A stretch of DNA of 64,000 bases from Halichoerus grypus. Taxonomy: Eukaryota > Chordata > Mammalia > Carnivora > Phocidae. Under the pieces are notes generated by a model. It saw only the letters and a list, made by a program, of their open reading frames with translations, searched no databases and had not been told where the DNA came from. Positions within the stretch are counted from its first letter, which is position 1. Every line of letters begins with the position of its first letter. This document shows, piece by piece, positions 21,901 to 33,036 of the stretch. The stretch is from positions 86,485,313 to 86,549,312 of the forward strand of contig NC_135722.1 in NCBI RefSeq assembly GCF_964656455.1, in the 5' to 3' direction. The translations under genes were made by a program, and so were the position numbers.

Positions 21901-23839
21901 AACCAGCGCTTAGTATCTCGGTTCGCATTTTGCCCAACCATTATGCCCCAGTGCCCCCACTCATCAGTTACTTCTACCCCGACCGACATCTGTCTGCTCC
22001 CTGGGTCCAAGCCTTTCTCTCAAAGCAGTCAGCTCAGGAGTTGGGAATGAAGACTCCCCACTGATCCCCCTCTCCCAGGCCCGCCTCATCCACTCCCCCC
22101 CTTGCAACATCCCTGCTGTTTCTTCATTACAGTGTCCCCTAAAAGACCCAGAACCAAGAACTGTCCCTGTAAAATGTCCTGTCGTTAGAAGGGCATATTC
22201 TCTGGAAGATGGAGAACGCTTCTCAAACCCAGGGCCCTGTAGGCCCACCATCTGCCCTGGGGCAGTGGTGTGCTGAGTTGCTGGTGCAGAGTGTTAAATT
22301 TTCAGGGATTTGGGCAGTCAGTCCCTCCCCATTCAGGGACATCACAACAGGAGCTTGAAACAGGTCGCAGTGGGAGTACTTACACCACCCAATGGGCAAC
22401 TGCTATCACCCAGGGCTTGGGGAAGGAAAGGGAACCATTGGAGCAGCACCAATGCCTGGAGAGTATGTGGAGAAAGAGGTTGTCCTCCTGCCAGGGAGGT
22501 GCTGAGGGACTGGTGGGCAACAGGGAAATCTACCAGTACTTCCTCCAACAGTTTCTCTCATCCATCCCTTGACCAGGTGTCATGGAGGGAAGGGAAGGCT
22601 GAGTGTGGGTCATTGGGGACAAGACCATCAAGCCATGAGTTCCCATCTAGTTCTGAGGAGCCCTGTTTCAGGCACTGGTCCCCAAGACACTCTGTACCTC
22701 TCCATAAAACCCACTTCTCTCTTCTGACACAGAAGAAATACAAGTAGAGGAAGGAAGGTTTTCCTAGTCTCTCCTAATACCTAGAAAGTCTTCCCAGAAC
22801 CAAAAGGCTCCACATTGAGTTTGCAAGAAGAGAGGACAGGACAGGGGCATATGCAATGATTTGAAGCATAAAGTGGGGTGGTGTGGAAGAAATTTGGAAT
22901 TTTTTTAGTGAATGGCTCTAGTGAACAACTCTATTATAGGAAAGAGAAGGCTGTGACTGGTCTATCAGTCAAGAGCACTTTTTGCCCATTATCTTCTCCC
23001 CATAAAGGACCCACTCTTCCAAGAGCCCCATGGCAACTGGGAACAGGAAGACTGCTCAGATACCCATAATTCTCCTGGGCCCCTCTTTAATTGAGATGCA
23101 CAAGGCTGAAACTCATTACGTGAATGAGAAGGAGATGGGTGTTTATGCCTATAATTAAAGGAAAATTCCGACAAACCAAGGGCAATCATAAGTAACTTAT
23201 TTAGGGCAAACAATTGTTTTCCCACACCCAGCAGTTTTAATGATGGGTTATGAGGTGTCCAAAGATATTTTACTTTCACTGTGGTGGATGGGGTTTGGTA
23301 AGGACTGTGGCATGTCGATCAAGATGGCAGGCTCAGGGAGAGGAAGCCCTTCTCCACCTGTGTGTCTTGCTTCTCCTTCCCCAATCATGGCACAGCTGTT
23401 CTCACCACTGGGCCCAGAAACCAGCCATGTGGACTTTCTCAAAGACATGGACATGCATTGAGCACTTACCCTGTGCTGAGCCCCACACCAAGAATTTTAT
23501 GTGCATTGTCTTATTTCATGCTTGTCTCTCCCCAGTTGGAGGATGTAATTCTGTGCAATCACTTCTGCCAGGAATTCCTAACCAGGATTTGAGTATCTAG
23601 GGATATGCTGAAGTAGATTACAAAGAGCATTCAAGCAGAAGTCAGAACTCAGCATCAACCCTCCATTTCCATCATTAATCTGATTCTCTGACTCTTAATT
23701 TTCTCATCTGTCAAAAGAGGAGGGATTGTCCTAAATCAGAGGTCTTCTCTCAGAGGACCGAAATAAAAATTTCTGGTCTATATGATATCTAAGATCACTT
23801 CCAGATCAAATATTACATGACTGTTTGAAACCTATGGAA

Positions 23840-24065
23840 GGCAACATTGCATGAGGATTGAGAGCCTAGGCTCAGAGGACCCAGATGAGCATCCTTGCTC
23901 CACCCATCTCAGTTGTGCAATCTTGGGGAAGTGACTGTACCTCCCTAAGCCTCAGCTTCTTCATCATTACAATTAGGATAATAATACTACCCATCTCCTA
24001 TAGTTACTACAAAGGTTAAATAAGTTAATGCTTAAAAAGTGCTCAGACGTGCTTGGTACATAAGA
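23840..24065 (+). repeat. MIR, interrupted at its 3' end by a SINE
   Basis: Plus orientation: 'GTGCAATCTTGGGGAAGTGA', 'CCTAAGCCTCAGCTTCTTCA', 'TAAAAAGTGCTCAGACGTGC'. A SINEC begins at 24076. Confidence 0.75.
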
Positions 24066-24075
24066 TATGTTTCTT

Positions 24076-24270
24076 GGGGCGCCTGGGTGGCTCAGTTGGT
24101 TGAGCATCTGACTCTTGGTTTCAGCTCAGGTCATGAACTTAGGGTCCTGGGATCGAGCCCCACATGGGCTCTGCGCTCAGTGGGAAGTTGGCTTCCCCTC
24201 TCTCTCCCTCTGCCCCTCCCTCCGTTCATGCACTTTCTCTCTCTAAAATAAATAAATCTTTTTAAAAATG
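24076..24270 (+). mobile_element. SINEC carnivore SINE
   Basis: Starts GGGGCGCCTGGGTGGCTCAG, followed by TTTCAGCTCAGGTCATGAAC, a CT-rich tract and AAATAAATCTTTTTAAAAA. Short flanking repeats ATGTTTCTT and ATGTTCCTT. Confidence 0.95.
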
Positions 24271-24371
24271 TTCCTTAAATGTTATCTAATAGTTAATATT
24301 CTCATTAGCCATTCTTATTATTAATATTAATATTATTACCAAGCCTTACTTGGCCCTCCAAAATGACTGCC

Positions 24372-24414
24372 AGCATCACCTTATGGTGATGCTAACACCA
24401 GAAGTCTTCTGGTG
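24372..24414. repeat. Two adjacent perfect hairpins
   Basis: AGCATCACC-TTAT-GGTGATGCT (24372-24393) is followed at once by CACCAGAAG-T-CTTCTGGTG (24396-24414). Both share a GGTGATGCTAAC block, repeated at 24385 and 24411. Confidence 0.85.
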
Positions 24415-24664
24415 ATGCTAACAAGAAAGGGATGGAAGTGAATGGGAGCAACGTCTCCCAGCCCTGCTCCGAAATTTCCAAGGTCACGTTGGCCACCCCA
24501 CTTCCATATTAGGACTCTGCTGCTGCCACCCGCTTGCTTCTGCCTGTCCTCCACCAACTTAAGATCTTTGAGAAATAAAAAGCAACTCCTTCTCCAAAAG
24601 AAAGACTGAAGGCCTCACCATGCTGCCAAATCTAAATACCTCAGCTTGGCCAGTTATGCCCTTT

Positions 24665-24985
24665 GCCAACTAGGCAGACCTCTTCCTGTCCTTCCAGTCT
24701 CCACCCAAGTTTGCCACCTCCTCAGAGAGGCCTTCCTGGGCCACCCAACCTAAGAAGCCCCAAATCATGACCATGATTCCATGTTTTATTTTCTCCATAG
24801 CATGTACTTCTACTTAAACCTATTTTATTCACTTGGATTTTCGATTTTTTATTGACTGTCCTCCCCCACACTTCAAGTAAAATGAAAGCAGGACCCTATC
24901 TGTCCTATTCACTGTTATCTCCCCCAGGGCCTGGCACGGTTCTTGGTAAATGGAAGCTGTCCATTCATAGTGAATGAAGAAATTG
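24665..24985 (+). repeat. L2 LINE 3' end
   Basis: 'CCTCAGAGAGGCCTTCCTGG', 'GGGCCTGGCACGGTTCTTGG' and the order of segments fit the L2 tail. Confidence 0.7.
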
Positions 24986-24989
24986 ACTC

Positions 24990-25290
24990 AACCCTAATCC
25001 CAGCTTGGTCACTCACAGTCTACGAAACTCGGGACGAGATACTTCATCTCTGAAATGGGGATGGATAAGACTATCTTTTAGGAGAGTTTGGAGTGCCTGA
25101 CACACTGCTCCCATAATTATTAACTCTCTTCACCTCTGATGGAGACCTTCGCCCAGTGCTCTAGTCAACTAACCCACTCATTTCCTGGTTGAGGCAGCTG
25201 AGGTCCAGAGGATAGTTACTTGTCTAAGGCTACCCGGTCAGCTGCTTTGCTCAGGTCATAAACTCGTTTCTTTTTACCCTTTACGTGAAA
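24990..25290. repeat. MIR-like fragments
   Basis: A plus-orientation piece (about 24990-25120, 'ATCTCTGAAATGGGGATGGA') and a minus-orientation piece (about 25135-25290, 'GAGGCAGCTGAGGTCCAGAG'). Confidence 0.45.
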
Positions 25291-25369
25291 ACCTGGCTCT
25301 AGCTAAATTGAATAGCTTGGCTTCTTCTGCCCAGAAGCTGTTGTTTCAACATGCATGGCTTCTTGTAAA

Positions 25370-25700
25370 CCATACCTTCCATCTAGGATGTCCTCTCAGC
25401 CTCCCTGGTGCCTGCGTATTTCACTCTCACCTCCTCCAAGAAACCACGTAATTTAACTCACACAGCGCAGCTTTGCTCTTTGTTTCTCAATTCCTTCAGT
25501 GTATGCTTATTCCATTTCTAGCATAAGAATATTCTATTTGAACTTGCCCTTTTGCTAATTAAATATTAAACCCTTTTCCTGGACTGGACTATGGCTACAC
25601 AGGACTAGACTAGAAACTCACCAAAACCGGGGCTTCCTTTACTTTTATGTCAGCCTCCATGACAGTCCCCAGAATAGGGGTTGACTGCTTGGCCGAGCCG
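25370..25700 (+). repeat. Possible L2 fragment
   Basis: The order of segments resembles the L2 3' end ('TAGGATGTCCTCTCAGCCTC', 'CTAGACTAGAAACTCACCAA') but is highly diverged. Confidence 0.4.
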
Positions 25701-27094
25701 GGTGCATGCAGAAGGTTCTAGCTAGAAAATCAGCTCAAAAGGATGATGCATGGAGGCATCTACAGAGGAGGCAGCTACAACGTTTCAGTTTGGAGACTTA
25801 GACTTCACTTCTCTTAGATTGTGATTATTCAATGTGAGGACCTGCCTACCTGGAAAATCAAGCATCCTGGACTATCACCTCAAATGGGAGAAAAAAATCA
25901 AGGAGAAAAGAGAGTGGGTAGGCAAAGAAATAAGAAATAAGCTCTATGGTCTAGGCAATATTTTAATGGGGAGGGAAGTGACTGAAGGAAGTCTTCCCAT
26001 TGCTCAAGTCAGATAGTATTAATTCATTAGTTTACCATGTTAGGATTTAGATTAGGTTGTCACAGAAAATAGATTTAAGAACTTACCATTTTGTGCGCTT
26101 TATGTCTTCACCATTCTTTGTTAAAGATCTCTAAAAGTCCCAGATGTGTTTAAGTGTTCTTCATGGAAAATGTGCCACAGAGATAGGCAAAGCATACAAC
26201 ATCTAGAAAAGGTGCGGGTTCAAAGAAGCTTCTTGGAAGACTCAGGGAGCATTAAACCACTGAGCTGCATCATCCACTGGCTTCCACCAGTGCTGGATTC
26301 CTTGGCCAGTCTTCTCCCAGATGTGGAGACAGCTGAAGCAGCTGGAGATTCATCTGAGGCCCCATGAATTATAACCCTGGGCCTGGGTCCATTCTTCTTT
26401 GCACAGAGGAAATCTTTAACTCTATTTTTCCCCACTCAGCCACCCACTCTGATTTGTTCTCTGGGGCCAAGTATTTCATAGAAGGCCCTCTGGTACTTAA
26501 GTCCTGTATTTGTTCTCTTGGACACTAGGAGGTTAGAACAAAGGGTCCTGACTTAGCTTGGGGAAACTCATCAAATCATAGTTCCAGGTTGCCTCCTGCT
26601 TATACCCTGAATCCCCCCCCCTTATACAGTTTTAAATAACAGCCACTACCCTTGGATCTCAGGCTTCCCAATTTAACAGTTCATTGTATAGATTTATACA
26701 CAAACACACACTTAAATTACTTTGGATTTTTTGGCTGTTGAGGATACAGCTTGCATTCAGGTTGGTAGAGGAGGAGTACCTAGAAGGGAGAAGAAATGAA
26801 TACTAAATCCTCCACTCCTATCTGGGGATTTAGAGAGAAATTTTATCTGCCAAGCAATCTTCTATCCCCTTTGCTCCTCCCACTATACCCTTTTCCCATC
26901 ACCATCAGCATCCAGAATAGTAGCTTCAAGATGTGAGCTTGAACTTGAGCCTCAGGCCATGTACCACCTTCATTAGTAAAGCACCCCTTCTACCTTTCAG
27001 AATATTAGACAAAGCTCCAATATAAAATGCATCATTCCTCCCAGGTGTCTGTGTCTTCTTCCACCAGTGTGTTCTTCTTAATAAAAATACTTGA

Positions 27095-27265
27095 GGGGTG
27101 CCTAAGCGGCTCAGTTGGTTGAGCACAGAACTCTTGGTTTCAGCTCAGGTCATGATCTCAGGGTCAAGGGATCAAGCCCTGTGATGGGGTCTGCACTCAG
27201 CACGGAGTCTGCTTGAGATTTTCTCTCCCTGCCCCTCCCGGCCCACAAATAAATAAATAAATCTC
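27095..27265 (+). mobile_element. SINEC carnivore SINE, first of a tandem pair
   Basis: Starts GGGGTGCCTAAGCGGCTCAG and ends in an AAATAAATAAATAAATCT tail that runs directly into the next SINE. AAAATACTTGA lies just before it, at about 27084. Confidence 0.93.
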
Positions 27266-27525
27266 GGGGTGTTTGGGTGGCTCAGTCAGTTAAGCTTCCA
27301 ACTCTTGATTTCAGCTCAGGTCATGACCTCAGAGTCGTGAGATGGGGCCCCGGGGCAGGCTACGGGATAAGCATGGAGCCTGCTTAGGATTCTCTCTCTC
27401 CGTCTCCCTCTGCCCCTCCCCCTGCTCGTGCCCTCTCTCTCTCTCTCTTTCTTTCTCTCTCTCCTTCTCTCTCTCAAAAATAAGTAAATAAATAATAAAA
27501 TTAAATAAATAAATCTTTAAAAAAA
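27266..27525 (+). mobile_element. SINEC carnivore SINE, second of a tandem pair
   Basis: Starts GGGGTGTTTGGGTGGCTCAG; long CT-rich tract and complex A/T tail. AAAATACTTGA recurs after it at about 27528, so the outer duplication brackets both SINEs. The second copy probably inserted into the tail of the first, or they moved together. Confidence 0.92.
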
Positions 27526-27554
27526 CTAAAATACTTGACATATACAAAAGAGTA

Positions 27555-27770
27555 TGTGATTTATAAAATGAGTTCCTATATATTGTCTGACTTTATCCTC
27601 ACAGAAACACTTGGGGAGGGAGAATGGTGGGACAAGAATTATTAACATCTCCACTTTGGGCAAGTAAAACTAAGACTTAAAGGGTATAGGGGAATAGGCA
27701 AAGGTCATCTGGTTAGTGAGTAGCAAAAGGAAAACTGAAACACTCAGCTGGTATTAAGTCCCAGCCCAGC
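27555..27770 (-). repeat. MIR-like fragment
   Basis: 'CTGACTTTATCCTCACAGAA' and 'ATTATTAACATCTCCACTTT' in the minus-orientation MIR order. Confidence 0.5.
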
Positions 27771-28810
27771 CTGTTTATTCTGTACCTCACTCAACTGCCT
27801 CTCTTCCAGCAACACCTGCCATCTGTGTGTGTGCACAGGACCCTCCTCACTCCCATCGTGGGCACAACCCTCTTGTCCCGTCATACACTCCCACCATGCA
27901 CAGTTCTCACCTCATCTTCCTCCCGTATACACACTCCTCACACTCCTGGAATGCATGTTCACAAGCTAATTTAAATAGGATTTATAAGAACACAACGACT
28001 TGCCTGGAAGCCGAGCCCTACTCTGGATCAACAATTAACTTGATGGCCCCAGTGTGGCTGGTCTACTGTCTTTGGAGCCTTTACAAAAAGCCACAGAGAA
28101 CACTCATAACAGAGGAGTATTATTTAATTTGTCTTGCGAGAACATTTTTTTTTCTGTTGTATTCATTTTCACTTCCTCCCCTCCACCCTATGGCACTAAG
28201 GGGACTCTACTCATTGGAAGTCAGCAGAGATCACAGTTTGCTCTAATGTGATTTTTAACCATTTGGTGGTTGTGGAGAGGTCATAAATAGTGTGAAACCT
28301 CATCCCTGAAAAATACCCAGGCATGTCCACACACTCAAAATTCGGCCCATAACTTTGTACTCTCAGAAGCCCATTCCCCAGCCCCTGAACTGTGCCAAGC
28401 AAGTCCTGCCCACGCCTAAACAGGAAGAAGCCTCTCCTCATACACACTGTTAAAATACTTTAAAACCAGATATGGCTGCTCCAGGACCTGAGCCTAAAAC
28501 ACCAGCCCTTATATGACTGAGAGATCAGGAGCATGAAACAGTCAAGCCGACTGCCCAAAATTGCAGATCTTCAAGCCAGGGCTCAGCCCCAGCTCTGTTT
28601 GATGTTGGGTTATTTGGGGATCTTAGTTAAATGACCCAGTCTCTGGGAACTTTGAATTCCTCACTCATGAAAGAGCAAGAATATTCTTATTATCATCAGT
28701 AAGAACACAATGAGCCCACAGAGTAAGTAACATTATTTGGGACTCTTGTAATTAGAAAGTATGATACAGTTCTCACTTCCGGAGTTTGCAATTTATTTGA
28801 TTTGTTCTGC

Positions 28811-28836
<26 letters not shown>
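28811..28836. repeat. Poly(A) run
   Basis: About 26 uninterrupted A. No SINE or processed-gene body that I recognise precedes it. Confidence 0.9.
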
Positions 28837-28841
<5 letters not shown>

Positions 28842-30929
28842 GGTGAGCTGCAGGCTCTTGCTCTCTTCATGTAGGTAAAATTGGGGGGTAGGCACATAGC
28901 CTGTGGAAACCCAGGGCAGCCAACCCTTCCTGTTGGCACCATGCTCCTCCACTCTTGTCTCCTCCAAGCATTCTTGCCCCATCCCCTCCACCTGCTACAC
29001 TCCCTGTCTTCCCCACCCCACCCCAGCCCCCACCCTGCTTTCCACCCTCTCTCTAATTCTTCTCATATATCTTCACCTCCTTTCCTCAAAATTTGTTGCT
29101 GCCTGCGTCTTAATTTACACTCAGGTGAAAATAACAGGTAACAGCTTTAAAAATGCTTCCCATTCACATATATTTACACTTTAAAAGCATCAGAGTCTTT
29201 TTCAAAACACAGTTCTGATGGTGGAATTTCACCAACGTTAACAAGATGTTAACAAGGCAAGGCCTTGAAGTGGGGTGGAGGGAGAAAGGAGTCTCACAAA
29301 GACCTTCCCAGGCAAGGTCACCATTAAAGTTTTGAGGGTTGTACATAGCCCAGCACTAGGGGGCACAATTCTCATAAACAAGAAACAAACCACCTGCACA
29401 GCACAGGATTCCATCTCTCCACCCTGCTCTCACCCATCACACTTCTTACTGGACCCAACAGGTTGGGAGGGAGGGTTCTTACTAAATCTCCCAGGATGGG
29501 AGGACTTCCACTTAGAAGCTACTGCCCTCAAATTTTTTATCTGGCTTCCCATTTACAAATGCTTTGTGGAATTCCTACCTCATCTCTCCCTATCTCTTAT
29601 TAACCTAGTCAATGCACATTGCCTCATGTCAGGCTTCGTGCCTCTGTTTCACTCTGGACGTGAAGTGAGTAGGCAACAGGTAATGAGCAATGGATATCAT
29701 CATGGACAGCTCCCTCACCAAGGTGAGAACAGTGAGCCCAGAGCGGCAGAGAAGACTTCATCGGAGAGTCCACAATCTAATGTGCATGAGGCTTGTAGGT
29801 GTCAGTTTTCTCTGATCCTCAAGAACATCAGAAATTAAAGGGCAAAAAACTCTGGTATTTAACTACAGAAGAACATAAAACTAGACCTTGACCCAGATCA
29901 GTGAGAGAAGAAAAGCTGCTTTGGGCTCTCCTGGCTCAGACCCACCTCCCACCTGAGTGTGGATCCCAGAGCAGAGCCCAAGGCAACCAGCAGACCCCAC
30001 TCTTCTCCCACCTTGGGTTCCAATGCTCTGCTGAGAAGCCAGACGTTATCTCCTTATAAAGGTTTGCTGTTCTTTGCCTGCCCTTGCTTCCTCCTTCCTG
30101 CACCTCCATGCAGCCTCCCTCATCACTGTTGACATCACCGAGAGGTGATCGGACATGGTAATGTCACTTCCTAGCAACCTGACAGGAGCAGCCCCGCAAC
30201 TTGTCCAATACTTTCAAGCTGTGGTGATGAGACTCCAAGCATCAAGTTACTCCAAGTAAAGATTTCTCCCTTTCTCCCCTCTTTCTCTCCCAGCTACCCA
30301 GGAATCTCCTCCTTCCCCTCAGAACATCCCATCCTGGCATTTTGAATCCGGCAACAGACCAGCTGGAAAACACTTGCAGACTACAGAACTCCACTGGGTG
30401 GAAATCACTGCCTTTCATAAAGGAAAATCAAGAGTGCTTATTGTGTCTGGAAGGGGCCCAGATGTGGGAGAAGAGAAAACAAGATTAGTGATTGGACAGG
30501 CAGATTTCATTTCTGCTCTTGGAAGTGTGAAAAGAGAAAAGTGGAGGAATGGAGAAACTGAAAAGAAGAGTAGAAATTTAAAAGAAAACCCCTCATTTCA
30601 CCTATATTTATCCAGCAGAGTGCATTATTCTTACTCACAGCTTCCACTACCCATCTCGGCATTTGACTCCCAATGACAATTCCTAGTCCCCATCACTGCT
30701 GAGCTTCTGTGACATCCCAGTGAGTCCCCAACAGGCCCAAAACTAATTAGTCCCTCCTCTGCACATGCCCTACACAACATACACGTACGCACATACCTTC
30801 TTCCTGTTTTCCCTAACTTGGCCAATGGCATCTCTATCCACCTCACCCCTCAGCTAGTCAGCCTTCTTTTCTCCCACCCTGGCCTCTGCACCCACCCTAC
30901 CACACCTCCAAACAGGCAAACTCAAAGAG

Positions 30930-31265
30930 GTCCCAGTGTATTCCTCTCCATCACCACCACCACTTCATTAGCCCAGGCCCACACCATCTCTGGAAAGCTT
31001 GTCCTGACAGGTCCCCATCTTTCCAATCCCTCTCTTCACGTAGTCCTCAGTCTACATAATTGCTAAAGCTGTCCTTCTAAAGACAAAAACAGTCATGTTA
31101 CTTCCCTGCTTAAGTCTTTAGGGAGTCTTCATCGCCCTCTGGAAGAAAGCTCTCGGCACCCAGGGGGACAAACACACACCCTCACACGTGGGTCCAGCTG
31201 ACTCTTCCAGCTTCATTGCCTACCACTCCCGGGCAGCACCTTACACTCCAAACCTGCAAGACACA
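30930..31265 (+). repeat. L2 LINE 3' region
   Basis: 'AACAGTCATGTTACTTCCCT' followed by 'GCTTAAGTCTTTAGGGAGTC' matches the conserved L2 segment upstream of the tail. Confidence 0.6.
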
Positions 31266-31325
31266 CTTTCCCAAATGCAAAAGTTTGTGTGTGTGTGTAT
31301 GTGTGTTTAGAGAAGAGAGCATGGC

Positions 31326-31840
31326 TTAAAGCTCGGCCGCCATCATAAACAACACAGTAGCTATCCAGACCAGGAAGTTCATGACCAACTGACTACTTCA
31401 GCAGAAACAAATGGTCATTGGTGTTCATCACCCTGGAAAGGCAACAGTACCTAAGACAGAAATTTGGGGAAAACTAGCCAAAATGTCCAAGCCCACCCAG
31501 ATGTCATCTTTGTATTTGGATTCAGAACCCATTTTGGTGGTGGCAAGACACCTGACCCTGGCATGATTTAGGATTCCTTGCCATATGCGATGAAAAATGA
31601 ACCCAAACATAGATTTGCAAGACATGGCCTATATGAGAAGAAAAACACATCAAGAAAACAGTGAAAAGAGCACAAGAACAGAATGAAGAAAGTCAGAGGG
31701 ACTGCAAAAGCCAATGTGGGTGCTGGCAAAAGTGAGCCAGAGATTAGATAACAGAAGGACTAAAGGTTCTGTAGGGACTTTATCTGTGGTGATTGTGCAG
31801 ATTTTTCATGAGAGGATTAATAAACTAAGAACTTTAAAAG
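31326..31840 (+). pseudogene. RPS24P: Processed pseudogene of ribosomal protein S24
   Basis: Intronless copy of RPS24 mRNA. The 5' context GCCATCATAAACAACACAGT is the RPS24 start region with ATG changed to ATA at 31345. The reading frame is recognisable as RKFMTN, then a stop, [23 protein letters not shown]; after a frameshift [12 protein letters not shown] [19 protein letters not shown] and NRMKKVRGTAKANVGAGK follow. The 3' UTR ends with ATTAATAAACTAAGAACTTT, including the poly(A) signal. Flanking direct repeats, AGAGAAGAGAGCATGGCT (about 31308-31325) and AGAGAAAGAGCATGGCT (about 31839-31855), mark LINE-mediated insertion. In-frame stops and indels make it non-coding. Confidence 0.93.
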
Positions 31841-32114
31841 AGAGAAAGAGCATGGCTGTGAGTGGGTGATAGATGTCACACAAACCCTATGAGCTCAGGT
31901 TCTGCTCTGCAGGGGAACAGTGGGATTAGATGTGACACTGGGCTGAGAATCCACATTCCCCTGAATCTCTGGGAAAATGACTTTGTCACAGATCTCAATT
32001 TCCCCATCTGTAAAGTGAGAAGTTAATTAATGTCTGTGTCCCTTCAAAATCCTGTAGTGCCAATGAATTTGATGAGACTCCAGACAGAGCAGACTGCAAG
32101 GAAGAATGTTTTAG

Positions 32115-32320
32115 AAAGGAAGGAAGGAAGGGAGGAAGGAAGGAAAAGAAAGAAAGGAAGGAAGGAAGAAAAAGGAAGGAAGGGAGGAAGGAAGGAAAAG
32201 AAAGAAAGGAAGGAAGGAAGAAAAAGGAAGGAAGGGAGGAAGGAAGGAAAAGAAAGAAAGGAAGGAAGGAAGAAAAAGGAAGGAAGGGAGGAAGGAAGGA
32301 AAAGAAAAGAAGGAAGGAAC

Positions 32321-32400
<80 letters not shown>

Positions 32401-32405
32401 AAATG
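32115..32405. repeat. GGAA/GAAA purine array with 52-bp higher-order unit
   Basis: Polypurine tract of GGAA, GGGA and GAAA units. The landmark GGGAGG recurs at 32130, 32182, 32234 and 32286, exactly 52 bp apart. The right third (about 32325-32400) is a plain GAAA array. Open reading frames through it on both strands are composition artefacts. Confidence 0.95.
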
Positions 32406-33008
32406 AAAGAAAGGATGAACGAACAACTCCTGTAACTTCAGGAAGGGGCATCAGTGGACAGCTGCTCTAGGCCTAGATGTCTAAAAGAAAAAAAGAAAAA
32501 CTGGATTTTTTTTAATCCAGAATCAAAAGGATGCTCATTTCCTCCACTACTCAAGAATACTTGAAAAACAGAATTCACCCAATTCAAGAATCCTCTTTTA
32601 ACACTCCTGCAAGTGCCCCCTGTTTTTGCTTGAACAATTCCAATGATCAGAAAGCTCTACCTCTGCAAAGTCCTACAGACATGCTCGCAGGAAAAGGTAA
32701 CAGGGCTGTTACCTGGGAGCCCTGGCGTGTGTCCCTGTCCCTTCCCCCTCATGCTAGAACCACAGTGTCTGAAATTCTACCATGAGTTGTTTATTTCTGT
32801 TGGTCTCTTAAAATTCAAACACTCTTGGTAGTACTTGCTATCAAGCCAAAGTGTTCATGATTTAGAGAACCCCCTTCTGTTCATGAGAGCAGAAGGTCAG
32901 GTGAGCACCCTGGGCAATTCTAAAAGAAGGGAGACACTGAGGATGAGGGGGGAATGATGCCGAGACAAACTCCAGATACTGGACAATTATTCTGCCAGGC
33001 CAGGTAAG

Positions 33009-33036
33009 AATGCATGATGATGATGATGATGATGAT
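33009..33036. repeat. (GAT)n microsatellite
   Basis: Eight to nine GAT/ATG units. A MIR-like piece follows (about 33035-33160, minus orientation). Confidence 0.9.

Noticed and set aside
24039..24251. ORF with GAWVAQLVEHLTLGFSSGHE
   Set aside because: It is the common translation of a SINEC element, seen wherever these SINEs insert.
29275..29838. 187-codon ORF on the plus strand in the intergenic region
   Set aside because: The translation shows no known domain, biased composition or splice context. It is probably chance in a GC-moderate intergenic stretch.
31995..32470. Lys/Glu-rich and Ser/Phe/Leu-rich ORFs
   Set aside because: Composition of a purine tetranucleotide array, read on either strand.
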